Part shown: piece after piece, positions 20,523-30,344 of the stretch
How positions within the stretch are numbered: position 1 is the first letter of the stretch
Layout: each line of letters begins with the position of its first letter
Assembly (NCBI RefSeq): GCF_003258515.1
Contig: NZ_QGEH01000001.1
Coordinates: forward strand, 2,480,001-2,544,000
Length of the DNA: 64,000 bases
Source: Marinobacter bohaiensis
Lineage (GTDB): Bacteria; Pseudomonadota; Gammaproteobacteria; Pseudomonadales; Oleiphilaceae
Direction: 5' to 3'
Position numbers and translations under genes: made by a program
The notes under the pieces: model-generated
What the model saw: the letters and a program-made list of their open reading frames with translations, nothing else
Database searches by the model: none
Told to the model about the DNA's origin: nothing

Positions 20523-22556
20523 TTAGTTAAAGGTACCCAACAGGGTGTCGAACAGGTCCTGCGCCACGCTCATGACCTGCGCCGACGCGTTGTAGGCGGC
20601 CTGGTACTGGATGAGACGGCCGGCTTCCTCGTCCAGGTTCACCCCGGAGGTGGACTCCCACTGGTTGGTGGACTGCTCCAGCAGTGCCTGCCCCGCTTCC
20701 ATATCGAGCTGGCTCTGACGAGTGGTCACACCCACCGTTTCCACCAGCCCGCCATAAGCCTCGGTGAAGCTCTGGTTACCGCCGTTCATGGTGTTGGTCG
20801 TACCCATGCCGCCAAGGATCGCGGCATTGCGGTTATCGGAAACCCCATCGGTGTTGTAACCAATGGTGAAGACATCATTCGCTTCCGGGTTGCCGCTGAT
20901 CTCGAACTGAAAGCCTCGATAGTTCGGATCCGACGGGTCCTCGGAGAACAGCTTGTTGGACACGCCCGGCTGATAGGTGCCGGTCACCGGAGGCGTCAGC
21001 GCCTGCGGGTTGGTCGGGTCGGTCGCGTCCAGGATTTCGTAGCTGGTATCCGAGGTGAACCGGACCATCAACGGCGGAGACAGCTCCCCGCGCTGACTGA
21101 ACTCGTCCAGCGGCACGTTGGTGAGCGGATTGGTGGTGCTCAGCATGGTGCCCTGGGAAATCTGGGCATCGCCGGTGTTGCCTTCATCCGACTCGGCGGA
21201 AACGGGCGTGGCAAACGCCAGGTCCTCTTCCCGATTAATCTCCATCCCGATATTCGCCGCGGCATTGCGGGTCGGTCGCACCAGGAAGCTGTCGCCATCG
21301 CTGAAAGAACCGGCTTCGATGTGTACATTGAAACCCGGCATCTCGATTTCCGCCGGCAGCGGATCCGGCAGTTGCCCCTGGCGCACGATCTCGCCGGTCT
21401 CGGCGTCCACCAACTGGAAGTTCTCGCCGTTGGTGCCGCTGAATTCCAGATTGTAGGATTTGGCCGCCAGCTCGCTGGTGTCGGTAATCTCGACGGAAAC
21501 CACACCGTCCTGCGGCGGCGCGTTGTTATCGCTGGCCGACACTCTGTCCAGTTGCGCCGCCCGGGTATTGACGTCGCTGAAGAAGAGTCCGCCCAGGTCG
21601 CCTTCCAGATCCATACCAACACTGTGCTGCTGGTTGATCTGGTCCGAGACCGCCAGGGCCACACGGCCCAGTTGGTCAAACGCGGGCTCCAGCACCTTGT
21701 TCTGGAAGGTCCGCAGACCACCGATGGTGCCGCCGATCATCTGGTCGGTAACATCGGCAACGCGATTGCCGGTGGTCAGCTTGAACGCCAGCTTGTTGGG
21801 GTCGTCCGGTGAGGTTTCGGTGGACAGGCTGGCGGCCTCGTTACCGACCACCAGCGCCTGACCACTGCTCAGGGCAACGTTGACCTGGTAGCCATCGACC
21901 TCGGTGACTTTCACCTGCAGCAACTCGGACAATTCGCGGATTTTCTCGTCGCGCTTGTCCAGCAGATCATTGGGCAGGTTGCCCTGGGCAATGCCCGGGC
22001 TCTCCGAAATCGATTCGTTCAGATCCGCGATGGTGCTGAGCAGGCTGTTCACATCCGACGCCGCCGCTGACATCTGGCCAGTCACTGACTCCCGCTGCTG
22101 AACCATCTCTCCGTGCAGGGACTGGAAACGGTTGACCAGGTTTTCCGCCTCGCTCAGTACCGCCTGGCGCTGGGGCAACGCCGCCGGGTCTTCGGCGGCA
22201 CTCTGCAGACTGGAGAAGAAGTTGTTCAGGGCATCATTGAGGCCGGTACTTTCCCCACCCAGCAGGTTGTCCAGGCGGGTGAGCTCCGTGTTGAGCGTGT
22301 CCTGCTCGTTGAATAGGGAGGTGTCCGAGCGCAGCTGGTTGACCACGAACTGATCTGAAATCCGGCGAATTTCGCTGATACTGACGCCCGAGCCGATGCT
22401 GCCGGCACCGGTGTTGATGCCGCTCTGGCTCTCGAATACCACCTGCTGGCGGCTGTAGCCGTCGGTGTTGGCGTTGGTGATGTTGTTGCCGGTCGTATTC
22501 AGCGCGGACTGGTGCCCCAGAATCCCCGAGAGACCGATGTTGATCAGGCCAGCCAT
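20523..22556 (-). CDS. flgK: Flagellar hook-associated protein FlgK (HAP1)
   Basis: First junction protein on the hook tip. The 677-residue product starts MAGLINIGLSGILGHQSALNTTGNNITNANTDG with the flagellar rod/hook N-terminal motif, and ends with the matching C-terminal helix (EEAGRLIQYQAAYNASAQVMSVAQDLFDTLLG). The size fits the pseudomonad class rather than the 547-residue enteric form. It is 5 bases from flgJ and 11 from flgL. Confidence 0.95.
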   Translation of the reverse strand: MAGLINIGLSGILGHQSALNTTGNNITNANTDGYSRQQVVFESQSGINTGAGSIGSGVSISEIRRISDQFVVNQLRSDTSLFNEQDTLNTELTRLDNLLGGESTGLNDALNNFFSSLQSAAEDPAALPQRQAVLSEAENLVNRFQSLHGEMVQQRESVTGQMSAAASDVNSLLSTIADLNESISESPGIAQGNLPNDLLDKRDEKIRELSELLQVKVTEVDGYQVNVALSSGQALVVGNEAASLSTETSPDDPNKLAFKLTTGNRVADVTDQMIGGTIGGLRTFQNKVLEPAFDQLGRVALAVSDQINQQHSVGMDLEGDLGGLFFSDVNTRAAQLDRVSASDNNAPPQDGVVSVEITDTSELAAKSYNLEFSGTNGENFQLVDAETGEIVRQGQLPDPLPAEIEMPGFNVHIEAGSFSDGDSFLVRPTRNAAANIGMEINREEDLAFATPVSAESDEGNTGDAQISQGTMLSTTNPLTNVPLDEFSQRGELSPPLMVRFTSDTSYEILDATDPTNPQALTPPVTGTYQPGVSNKLFSEDPSDPNYRGFQFEISGNPEANDVFTIGYNTDGVSDNRNAAILGGMGTTNTMNGGNQSFTEAYGGLVETVGVTTRQSQLDMEAGQALLEQSTNQWESTSGVNLDEEAGRLIQYQAAYNASAQVMSVAQDLFDTLLGTFN

Positions 22557-22561
22557 GACAG

Positions 22562-23608
22562 TTACTCCTCACCGCCCTGTTTCAGGGACAGGGACTGCCC
22601 CGTGACTCCCTCGAACGAGTCACTGTTGAGAATGCGGCGGATCTTGGCCCCGTAGGCCGGATCGGTCGCGTAACCGGCCTGCTGCAGGCCGTCGGCAAAG
22701 GCTTCCGGATCGTCCGCCACCGACAGCACGTCGCGGTATCGAGGATTACGCTCCAGGAAGCCAACATAGTCCTCGAAGCTGGACTGGTAGTCCGGATACG
22801 ACCGGAAAGCCGCCCGCTCCTTCAACGGGATTCCATCGCGGAACTCGGTGGTCAGTATGTCCACGGAGTCGCCCTGCCAGCGGCTGTCCGCCTTGATGCC
22901 AAACAGGTTGAAGCTGGCTTCTCCCTCGCTCCCCCGAATCATGTGCTTGCCCCAGCCGGTTTCCAGTGCGGCCTGGGCCACCATGACCCTGGGATCGATA
23001 CCCGAGTCCCCCGCCACGGACTCCGCCATCGGCAGCAGCGTCTGCACGAAGTGCTCCGGCGACTCGAAGCGCTCGGGCATGAGTGCCGTTGTCTCGGCTG
23101 CCGAGTCAGAGTCGGCCGTCACGGCAACCGGGGCTTCCGGTTCCGCGCTGCTGCTCGCCTGGTTCGCAGCGATCGCCTTGACCTCATCCACTTCCTTCGG
23201 CAAACGCGGAGACAGCGGCGGCAGACTGCGCTGGTAATCGGCGATGCTGGCCCGGTGGCTGGCGCTTTTGTCGCCGTCGCCTTCCAGACCGGGGATCTGT
23301 TTCGACAGCTGCCGCACCAGGGTCTCCGCCAGCCCGAAACCACTGTTCTGGCTCATGCTCAGGGTCAGCTGGCTGTCGAACATCTGCTGGTAGAACTTGC
23401 TCTGGCTGCTGTTCAGGTAGTTGCCCTCGGCGTAGACGTCGTTCACCTTGCGCATGGACTTGAGCATCTGCGACAGGAACAGGCTCTCGAACTGCTTGGC
23501 CACCTGCCCCAGCGCCGCTTTCTTGTCCTTGTGCGCCTCCGTTTTCAGGGCGTTGAGGCCGCTGAAATCGGTGTAATACTGAGCGCTGTCGAGACGGGCA
23601 TCCTGCAT
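22562..23608 (-). CDS. flgJ: Bifunctional rod cap / peptidoglycan hydrolase FlgJ
   Basis: The N-terminal domain caps the growing rod (AKQFESLFLSQMLKSMRKVNDVY, about residues 38-60) and the C-terminal glucosaminidase domain (GH73 type) opens the cell wall: VMVAQAALETGWGKHMIRGS holds the likely catalytic Glu, followed by FNLFGIKADSRW and FRSYPDYQSSFEDYV. The linker between them is rich in Ser/Ala/Glu. ATG 23606-23608 with AGGTG upstream is preferred over the GTG one codon earlier. 348 residues. Confidence 0.94.
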   Translation of the reverse strand: MQDARLDSAQYYTDFSGLNALKTEAHKDKKAALGQVAKQFESLFLSQMLKSMRKVNDVYAEGNYLNSSQSKFYQQMFDSQLTLSMSQNSGFGLAETLVRQLSKQIPGLEGDGDKSASHRASIADYQRSLPPLSPRLPKEVDEVKAIAANQASSSAEPEAPVAVTADSDSAAETTALMPERFESPEHFVQTLLPMAESVAGDSGIDPRVMVAQAALETGWGKHMIRGSEGEASFNLFGIKADSRWQGDSVDILTTEFRDGIPLKERAAFRSYPDYQSSFEDYVGFLERNPRYRDVLSVADDPEAFADGLQQAGYATDPAYGAKIRRILNSDSFEGVTGQSLSLKQGGEE

Positions 23609-23616
23609 CACGGCAC

Positions 23617-24714
23617 CTAGATCACGATCAACTCGGCACGCAGCGCGCCGGCTTGCTTGAGGGCTTCCAGCACCGCCATCACATCACCCGGCGCGGCACC
23701 CACCTGGTTCACTGCCTCGACGATCTCGTTGAGCGTTACCGCCGGACCGAACTTGAACATGCGCGCCGGCTCCTGGGTGGTGGTGATGGTGCTGTTCTGG
23801 GTGACCACCGTGTCACCGCCGGACAGGGGACCAGGCTGGCTGACGTTGGGGTTCTCCTCGATGGTCACCGTCAGGTTGCCGTGAGTGATCGCGGCCGGGC
23901 TGACGTGGACGTTCTGGCCGACCACGATGGTGCCGGTGCGGCTGTTGATGACCACCTTGGCCGCCGCCTCGGCGGGATTGACCTCCAGGTTTTCCAGCAC
24001 CGACAGGAAACTGACCCGCTGGGACGGATCCCGCGGCGCCTTGACCCGGATTGACGAGGCATCCTGGGCGTAGGCCATGTCCGGGCCCAGCGTGTTGTTG
24101 ATCACGTCCACCACACGGCGGGCGGTGGTGAAATCCGGCTGTAGCAGGTCGAACGTGATGGTATCGCCGCGACTGAACGGCGAGGTTACTTCGCGTTCAA
24201 CGCTGGCCCCGTTGGGAATCCGGCCCACGCTGGGCACGTTGACGGAAATCCGCGAGCCGTCGTTGCCGGAGGCGCCAAAGCCACCCACCACCAGGCTACC
24301 CTGCGCCAGGGCATAGACTTGGCCGTCGGCACCTTTCAGCGGCGTCATCAGCAGGCTGCCACCGCGCAGGCTTTCAGCGTTACCGATGGACGACACGGTG
24401 ATGTCGATTTCGTTGCCGCGCTTGGAGAACGGCGGCAACGTCGCGTGCACGGTGACCGCCGCCACATTTTCCAGCTTGGGGTTGACGTCGGCCGGCACAG
24501 TGATGCCGAACTGGTTCATCAGGTTGCGGAACGTCTGGTTGGTGAACGGCGCCGAATCGCCGGTACCATCCAGCCCCACCACCAGGCCGTAGCCCACCAG
24601 CTGGTTCGAGCGCACGCCCTGGATCCGGGCCATGTCTTTCAGGCGATCCGCCAGCAGCGGCTCGGCCACGACGGCCAGCACCAAACCGGCGATCAGCGTT
24701 CTAAGCAAACTCAT
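23617..24714 (-). CDS. flgI: Flagellar P-ring protein FlgI
   Basis: FlgI forms the periplasmic bushing around the rod. The 365-residue product has a signal peptide ([20 protein letters not shown]) and the conserved [37 protein letters not shown] and NGASVEREV stretches. The ATG at 24712-24714 overlaps the flgH stop as ATGA; an in-frame GTG at 24726 is possible. Length equals the E. coli protein. Confidence 0.95.
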   Translation of the reverse strand: MSLLRTLIAGLVLAVVAEPLLADRLKDMARIQGVRSNQLVGYGLVVGLDGTGDSAPFTNQTFRNLMNQFGITVPADVNPKLENVAAVTVHATLPPFSKRGNEIDITVSSIGNAESLRGGSLLMTPLKGADGQVYALAQGSLVVGGFGASGNDGSRISVNVPSVGRIPNGASVEREVTSPFSRGDTITFDLLQPDFTTARRVVDVINNTLGPDMAYAQDASSIRVKAPRDPSQRVSFLSVLENLEVNPAEAAAKVVINSRTGTIVVGQNVHVSPAAITHGNLTVTIEENPNVSQPGPLSGGDTVVTQNSTITTTQEPARMFKFGPAVTLNEIVEAVNQVGAAPGDVMAVLEALKQAGALRAELIVI

Positions 24715-25385
24715 AGCGGGAACCACTCGCTGTTAAAGAAGCGCGACAGCCAGCCCTGGCGTGTGGCATCGTCAAAGTCACCGGTGCCGCCGTAGGCGAT
24801 GCGGGCATCAGCGATGCGATTGGAAGACACCACATTATTCGGCGAAATATCCTGCGGGCGTACCAGCCCGGTCAGGCGGATGTACTCGTCACCGTTGGTC
24901 AGCGACAGCCACTTCTCCCCGCGAATACGCAGGATGCCGTTGGGATAAACCTCGGTGACGGTTACCGTGATGCTGCCGGCCAGGCTGTTGCTCTGGTCCG
25001 CCTCGGCTTCCCCCTCGAAATCCCGTTCCAGGTTGGGGTTGGTGCCCAGGTTCAGATTATTCAGTCCCAGGATGCTGCCGTCGTTGAAATTGACCTCATT
25101 GTCCTTGGTGATGCTGCTTTCCGCGTTTTTGGAGGCCTGGGTCTGTTCTTCCAGGCTGACCATCAGAATGTCGCCCACGTTCAACGCCACGGTATCGCCG
25201 TAGAAGTTGAAGTTACGCGAGGTCTGGTAGATGGCGCCTGACGACGGATCGCGCTGCATCAGGGCCTGGGCCTTGACCGGTGCATACGCCGGATCATCCG
25301 GAACCGCACGCGGACGACTGACCGCCTGACAGCCTTGCAGGACGATCAGCGACACGATCAGGAAAGGAGTCAGTCTGGTTCGCAT
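24711..25385 (-). CDS. flgH: Flagellar L-ring lipoprotein FlgH
   Basis: Outer-membrane ring of the flagellar basal body. The 224-residue product has a lipoprotein signal with lipobox VLQGC, the [23 protein letters not shown] region, and the C-terminal ring core ending [22 protein letters not shown]. It is followed by flgI with a 4-base overlap and preceded by flgG by 32 bases. Confidence 0.95.
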   Translation of the reverse strand: MRTRLTPFLIVSLIVLQGCQAVSRPRAVPDDPAYAPVKAQALMQRDPSSGAIYQTSRNFNFYGDTVALNVGDILMVSLEEQTQASKNAESSITKDNEVNFNDGSILGLNNLNLGTNPNLERDFEGEAEADQSNSLAGSITVTVTEVYPNGILRIRGEKWLSLTNGDEYIRLTGLVRPQDISPNNVVSSNRIADARIAYGGTGDFDDATRQGWLSRFFNSEWFPL

Positions 25386-25417
25386 GGTCTCATTCCTCCT
25401 CTGAACCGCCGTCAGCC

Positions 25418-26206
25418 CTAGCCGACGTTCTGGTTCAGGAACTGGAGCATCTGGTCGGTGGTGGAGACCACCTTGGAGTTCATCTCGTAGGCGCGCTGGG
25501 TGGTGATCATGTTCACCAGTTCCTCGACCACCTCGACGTTGGACGCCTCGGTCATGCCCTGCTCGATCTGGCCCAGGCCATCCAGCCCCGGCTCGCCTTC
25601 CTGGGGATCACCGCTGGCAGCGGTTTCACGGAACAGGTTGTTGCCGATCGCCTGCAGACCCTGCGGGTTGACGAAGTCCACCAGCGTGATATCGCCCAGC
25701 TCCACCGGGTTGGCCTGGTCGTCCACGACCGCCGAGACGGTACCGTCCGTGCCGATGGTGATGCTGGTGGTGTTCTCGGGCACGTTGATGTTGGGCTCCA
25801 GCGGGTAGCCGTTGGCGTTCACGATGTCGCCCTCGGAGTTGAGCTGGAACTGGCCGTCCCGGGTGTAGGAGATGCTGCCGTCCGGCATCAGGACCTGGAA
25901 GAAACCGCGGCCATCCACGGCCATGTCGAGCGGCTGCTCGGTCACCTGCAGGTTGCCCTGGGTGAACTGTTTTGCGGTCCCCACCACGCGTACACCGGTA
26001 CCCAGCTGCAGACCCGACGGCAGTTCCGAGTTCTCGGCGCTCATGCCGCCCGGCTGCCGGTTGATCTGGTACAGCAGGTCCTGGAACACCGCCCGGTCGC
26101 GTTTGAAGCCGGTGGTGTTCACGTTCGCCAGGTTGTTCGAGATGGTGGACATGTTGGTGTCCTGCGCACTCAAACCGGTTTTACTGACCCAAAGTGCTGG
26201 ATGCAT
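25418..26206 (-). CDS. flgG: Flagellar distal rod protein FlgG
   Basis: Distal rod subunit. The 262-residue product starts MHPALWVSKTGLSAQDTNMS, then ISNNLANVNTTGFKRDRAVFQ (rod/hook N-terminal motif) and ends with the C-terminal helix VEELVNMITTQRAYEMNSKVVSTTDQMLQFL. Size and both ends match FlgG exactly. GGAGA lies upstream of the ATG. It follows flgF with an 81-base gap in which I see no promoter. Confidence 0.96.
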   Translation of the reverse strand: MHPALWVSKTGLSAQDTNMSTISNNLANVNTTGFKRDRAVFQDLLYQINRQPGGMSAENSELPSGLQLGTGVRVVGTAKQFTQGNLQVTEQPLDMAVDGRGFFQVLMPDGSISYTRDGQFQLNSEGDIVNANGYPLEPNINVPENTTSITIGTDGTVSAVVDDQANPVELGDITLVDFVNPQGLQAIGNNLFRETAASGDPQEGEPGLDGLGQIEQGMTEASNVEVVEELVNMITTQRAYEMNSKVVSTTDQMLQFLNQNVG

Positions 26207-26287
26207 GCTCTATCTCCTGCATGGTGCCGGTGGCGACAGCGGCGAGACATTGCCGCTTTTATCCGCCGTTACCGGCCACTCAGACTG

Positions 26288-27040
26288 TTATCCAAGGTTT
26301 TGCAACAGCCGTGCCGTCGCTTCGGAATTGCTTTGCGCGGTGCGCATGACCTTCACCTGCATTTCGTACTGGCGCGCCAGCTCCATATTGGCAATCATCT
26401 CCTCCACCGCGTTGACGTTGGAGGACTCCAGGAAGCCGGATTGCAGGCGCACGGCACCGTCGGCTGCGAAAGGTCCTGCCGCCTCGCCGGGTTTGCTGCG
26501 CATGAAGCCGTCGGTCCCTTTCATCAGACTGTCCGCCGGCGGATTGACCAGCTTGAGGCGATCCAACTGCACCAGCTGATCCGGCGGTCCACCCGCTGGA
26601 ACAATCGATACCGTGCCGTCCTGACCGATCTGCAATTTATCGTAGGGAGGCAGAGCCACCGGCCCGCCGTTGCCCAGCACCGGTTCGCCGGTGGCCGTAC
26701 GCAGGATGCCGTTGACGTCCACGCTGAGGCTGCCGGACCGGGTCAGGACTTCTTCACCGGTATCCGCCTGGACCGCCAGCCAACCGTCGCCGGAAATGGC
26801 AACGTCAAGATCCCGTCCCGTTTCCATCAGCGCGCCGGAAGACAGATCGGTTCCCGGGCGCTCCGTCATGGCGTAGGCACGCGTCGGATAATGCTCACCG
26901 AACACCGGCATACTGCGGGCCTGGGCAAAATCCCGTTTGAAACCAGTGGTATTGACGTTGGCCAGGTTGTTGGCGTGGGCCTGTTGCCCCAGCATGCTTT
27001 GCTTGGCGCCGGACATCCCGATGTAGATGGCCTTGTCCAT
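26288..27040 (-). CDS. flgF: Flagellar proximal rod protein FlgF
   Basis: Proximal rod subunit. The 250-residue product opens MDKAIYIGMSGAKQSMLGQQAHANNLANVNTTGFK and ends with VNAVEEMIANMELARQYEMQVKVM. It is the first gene of the flgFGHIJKL unit, behind its own sigma-54 promoter and a hairpin that separates it from flgE. Confidence 0.95.
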   Translation of the reverse strand: MDKAIYIGMSGAKQSMLGQQAHANNLANVNTTGFKRDFAQARSMPVFGEHYPTRAYAMTERPGTDLSSGALMETGRDLDVAISGDGWLAVQADTGEEVLTRSGSLSVDVNGILRTATGEPVLGNGGPVALPPYDKLQIGQDGTVSIVPAGGPPDQLVQLDRLKLVNPPADSLMKGTDGFMRSKPGEAAGPFAADGAVRLQSGFLESSNVNAVEEMIANMELARQYEMQVKVMRTAQSNSEATARLLQNLG

Positions 27041-27083
27041 GAGGAAAACTCCTGCCGGATTTTTGACTCGATAACAGAGTCAT

Positions 27084-27099
27084 TGCAGAAGTCGTGCCA
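27084..27099 (-). promoter_or_regulatory. Sigma-54 (RpoN) promoter of flgF
   Basis: On the minus strand TGGCACGACTTCTGCA matches the sigma-54 pattern TGGCACG-N4-TTGCW at all but one position, with GG and GC 12 bases apart. The start site is about 33 bases before flgF. It marks flgFGHIJKL as a separate transcription unit from flgBCDE. Confidence 0.85.
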
Positions 27100-27111
27100 G
27101 AACTGTAGAAA

Positions 27112-27156
27112 TGCCGCCAGACCGGGCCTGGAGCCCGGATCCGGCGGTTTTTCAGG
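27112..27156. terminator. Hairpin terminator between flgE and flgF
   Basis: A long GC-rich inverted repeat, outer arms CCGCC/GGCGG and inner arms CCGGGC/GCCCGG. The clean T-run (GGTTTTT) is on the plus strand; leftward, past flgE, it is followed only by a weak CATTTC. It likely ends or weakens the flgBCDE message before the flgF promoter. Confidence 0.6.
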
Positions 27157-27161
27157 AGGGA

Positions 27162-29117
27162 TTAGCGGAGATTGATGATGGTCTGGGTAATGGCGTCCGA
27201 CGTTTCGATCGTCTTGGCGTTGGCCTGATAGTTACGCTGCGCCACGATCAGGTTGACCAGTTCTTCAGACAGGTCGACGTTGGACTCCTCGACCGAACTG
27301 GCGGTGATCGACCCCAAGGTGCCGCTGGACGGTGAGCCGATGATCGGCTGGCCGGACTCGAAAGTCTCCACCCAGGTGGTGTCACCCACCGGCGACAGAC
27401 CCTCGGCGCTGCGGAAGGTGGCCAGAGCCACCTGCCCCAGCGTTTGCGACTGGCCGTTGGTGTAACGGGCAAAGACCACGCCTTCGTCCGACACATCCAG
27501 ACCCGACAGGCGGCCGGTGGTGTAGCCGTCCTGGGCCTGGTCGTTCACCGCAAAGTCGCTGCCGTACTGGGTGGTCTCGTCCAGCGTAATGACGAAGTTG
27601 GAGCTGACAGGGGGATCCGGAATCGGCGTGGTGCCGCCGTCGGCCACCAGTCGCGGGCCATCCGCACCGTTGGGCTGACCATTGGAATCCAGCGGCGTCC
27701 AGTTGGAGATCAGCACCTCACCATCGGGGTCGCCGTTGACGCTCTGCAGGGTGCCGTCCTCGCTGAATACCAGGTCGTACTGGGCCATGGTCGCCTGACC
27801 GGTGGAATTGGGCGGATCACCGATGTTCTCGCCGTCAATCTGGACGTACATGCTCCAGGCGTTGCCCTGGCTGGCGCTGGTGTTGGGCTCCTTGACGAAG
27901 TACTGGGTCATCACGTGCGGATTCCCCAGACTGTCGTAAATCGTGGTCGACGTGGCGTGGTTGTAGGTCTTCTGGTCCGTGGGATCGAAGGTGTTGTTGG
28001 TGAACGAGGTCGGCGTGACCCCATCCAGAATGGTGGTCGTCGACGGCGCATCGGCGGCGGCGGTCATCTGCACCTCGCCGTCCAGCGTGACACTGACCGT
28101 GCCCACCTGGGTGGACGGATTGGTGCTGTCGGTGGACACGGCCGTGCCATCGTCAAACGCCATCGCGCCGCCGTTGGCGTTGACGTCCTCGTAGCTCATG
28201 CGCAGGGTGTCGCCGCGACTGGAAATCAGGCGTAGTTGGCCACTACTGTTGATGGTGGCGTTGATGCTGCTCAGCGACGACCCGTTAATATCGTCCGCCA
28301 GCTGTTGCAGACGCTCGGCCGTGGTCAGGGTGTTGCCGGAGCTGTCGGTGTCGGCCACAGTGAAGTCCACGCCTTCCAGGGAAAAGATGTCGGCGGCCTG
28401 GATAGACGAGCCGTCCAGCAGCACCTCGGTGCGGCCCGAGGCGCTGACATCCTCCTCCTGACTCAGGGCGTTGGCGATCTCCCGCGCGGAGCTGTCGGCG
28501 GCTACCGAGACATCGCGCGTGGAGCCGTCCGGATAGGTAATGGTAAAAGTCTGTGCCCCGGTGCTGGCGTTGGGCGCGAAGTCCCGACTGGTGACGCGGG
28601 TGCCGCTTTCAGCCAGGACGCTTTCGCGGGAATCCAGGTTCAGCTCCGACTCGACGCCGGTGGTCCGGCGCGGTGAGAGGTTATCGCTGTCGATGAACAG
28701 ATCACCGCGGACGCCGGACAGGTTGCCCTCGTCATCGGCCTGGAAGCCCTGCACGCGCATGCCCTGGTTGTTCACCACATAGCCTTCGCGGTCGATGCTG
28801 AACTGACCGGCGCGGCTGTAGCGGACTTCGCCGTTGTTATTCAGTATAAAGAAGCCGTCGCCGTCGATGGCCATGTCCAAGCCATTGTCAGTAAAGCTGA
28901 CATTGCCCTGACCAAAGGACTGCTTGATGTCCTGCACGCGCACCCCGTCGCCGATGGCGTTGGTGCCGCCGGACAGGAAACCGCTGGCGTAGAGGTCACC
29001 GAACTGGACCTCACTGCCCTTGAAACCGACGGTGCTGGCATTGGCAATGTTATTGCCGGTGACATCCAGATCCACGGACGCGGCCCGCAAGCCACTGAGA
29101 CCGATATTGAACGCCAT
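27162..29117 (-). CDS. flgE: Flagellar hook protein FlgE, enlarged
   Basis: Subunit of the flagellar hook. The 651-residue product opens MAFNIGLSGLRAASVDLDVT with GNNIANASTVGFKGSEVQF and ends SNVDLSEELVNLIVAQRNYQANAKTIETSDAI, the paired terminal helices of hook proteins. It is much longer than E. coli FlgE (402) or P. aeruginosa FlgE (462); the extra length is central, a Thr/Ser/Asp-rich part that should form the outer hook domains. It lies in flgBCDE order, 47 bases after flgD. Confidence 0.94.
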   Translation of the reverse strand: MAFNIGLSGLRAASVDLDVTGNNIANASTVGFKGSEVQFGDLYASGFLSGGTNAIGDGVRVQDIKQSFGQGNVSFTDNGLDMAIDGDGFFILNNNGEVRYSRAGQFSIDREGYVVNNQGMRVQGFQADDEGNLSGVRGDLFIDSDNLSPRRTTGVESELNLDSRESVLAESGTRVTSRDFAPNASTGAQTFTITYPDGSTRDVSVAADSSAREIANALSQEEDVSASGRTEVLLDGSSIQAADIFSLEGVDFTVADTDSSGNTLTTAERLQQLADDINGSSLSSINATINSSGQLRLISSRGDTLRMSYEDVNANGGAMAFDDGTAVSTDSTNPSTQVGTVSVTLDGEVQMTAAADAPSTTTILDGVTPTSFTNNTFDPTDQKTYNHATSTTIYDSLGNPHVMTQYFVKEPNTSASQGNAWSMYVQIDGENIGDPPNSTGQATMAQYDLVFSEDGTLQSVNGDPDGEVLISNWTPLDSNGQPNGADGPRLVADGGTTPIPDPPVSSNFVITLDETTQYGSDFAVNDQAQDGYTTGRLSGLDVSDEGVVFARYTNGQSQTLGQVALATFRSAEGLSPVGDTTWVETFESGQPIIGSPSSGTLGSITASSVEESNVDLSEELVNLIVAQRNYQANAKTIETSDAITQTIINLR

Positions 29118-29164
29118 ACTTCACCTCATCCTTAAATCTGTTTACGGAGCCTTTAGCGGACTCT

Positions 29165-29842
29165 TCAGTTAATCTGCTGCACGTCGGACAGGGCTACCGA
29201 ACCCATGCCGGCAAGATTGAGCGTGACATCGCCGCTGCTGGCCAGGGAGACGCTGTCAACGTTGGCACTGAGCATCGTGCTGAGCTGCTCGGAGCCACCG
29301 GTATAACTGCCATGGGCCTGGAGCACGTAGGTGCCCTCCGGCAGATCATTGCCGTCCGCGTCCTTGCCGTCCCAGGTAAACGACTTCTGTCCTTCGGACG
29401 CCGCCCCCAGGTCGATCTGGCGCACCAGCTCACCGGACGAATCCAGCACGTCGAGACGCAGGCTGGAGGTCGACGCCGGTACCTGCACGGCCCCCTCTAC
29501 CTCACCGGAAGCGCCGAGGATGGCGGTCTGGGAAGGCACCATCACCGTGCGGCCGACCATGGCCGACGCCTGCAACGCCTGGGTGGAACGGAACTGACCG
29601 GCCAGGTCCTGCACGCTGTCCGATACCCCCTGCATTTCCTCCAGCGAGCTGAACTGCGCCAGCTGTGCCAGGAAGTCGCCGTTTTCCTGGGGCTTGAGGG
29701 GGTTCTGGTTGTTGAGCTGGGCGATCATCAGCTCCATGAATTCGTTCTTGCCAAGCTCGTCGGAGGATGACGTGCCGCTGGCGGTCTGGGACCGGTACTG
29801 ACTCAGTACATCGGTAGCGGAGGTGCTGTTAACGGTGCTCAT
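29165..29842 (-). CDS. flgD: Flagellar hook-capping/scaffold protein FlgD
   Basis: FlgD caps the growing hook. The 225-residue product has the conserved N-terminal segment LGKNEFMELMIAQLNNQNPLKPQENGDFLAQLAQFS, then a tudor/FnIII-like C-terminal part with FTWDGKDADGNDLPEGTY. Standard length, 22 bases after flgC. Confidence 0.94.
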   Translation of the reverse strand: MSTVNSTSATDVLSQYRSQTASGTSSSDELGKNEFMELMIAQLNNQNPLKPQENGDFLAQLAQFSSLEEMQGVSDSVQDLAGQFRSTQALQASAMVGRTVMVPSQTAILGASGEVEGAVQVPASTSSLRLDVLDSSGELVRQIDLGAASEGQKSFTWDGKDADGNDLPEGTYVLQAHGSYTGGSEQLSTMLSANVDSVSLASSGDVTLNLAGMGSVALSDVQQIN

Positions 29843-29864
29843 GCTCTACTCCTTACTGAGTCGA

Positions 29865-30317
29865 TTACTGGCCGAGAGTGAGGATGCGCTGCATCATCGA
29901 CTTGGCCGTGTTCATCACGTCCACATTCATTTCAAAGCTCCGCGAGGAGGACATCATGTCCGCCATTTCCTCCACCACGTTCACGTTCGGGTAGTAGACG
30001 TAGCCGTCCTCGTTCGCCGCGGGGTGGTTGGGCTCGTAACGCATCTGCAGCTCGGCATCGCTTTCCACCACACCGTCCACCTTGACGCCGGCCGACGCGG
30101 CGCCATTGCTGCCCTGGCTCCAGCCGGTACCAAAATCGCCCTGGGACATCATGTCCTGCTGAATGGCGGAGAAAACCGGCTTACGCGCCCGGTAGGTGGT
30201 ATCGGTGCTGGAGCTGGCGGTTTCGGCGTTGGCGATGTTCGACGCCGTGGTATTCAGCCGCAGGGACTGGGCTGTCATACCGGAGCCGGCAATATCAAAG
30301 ATGTTTCCAAGTGACAT
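29865..30317 (-). CDS. flgC: Flagellar proximal rod protein FlgC
   Basis: Proximal rod subunit. The 150-residue product begins MSLGNIFDIAGSGMTAQSLRLNTTASNIANAET and ends VVEEMADMMSSSRSFEMNVDVMNTAKSMMQRIL, both family landmarks. It lies 27 bases from flgB. Confidence 0.95.
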   Translation of the reverse strand: MSLGNIFDIAGSGMTAQSLRLNTTASNIANAETASSSTDTTYRARKPVFSAIQQDMMSQGDFGTGWSQGSNGAASAGVKVDGVVESDAELQMRYEPNHPAANEDGYVYYPNVNVVEEMADMMSSSRSFEMNVDVMNTAKSMMQRILTLGQ

Positions 30318-30344
30318 GACGCGTGTCCTCTACCCTGCGGTCCT

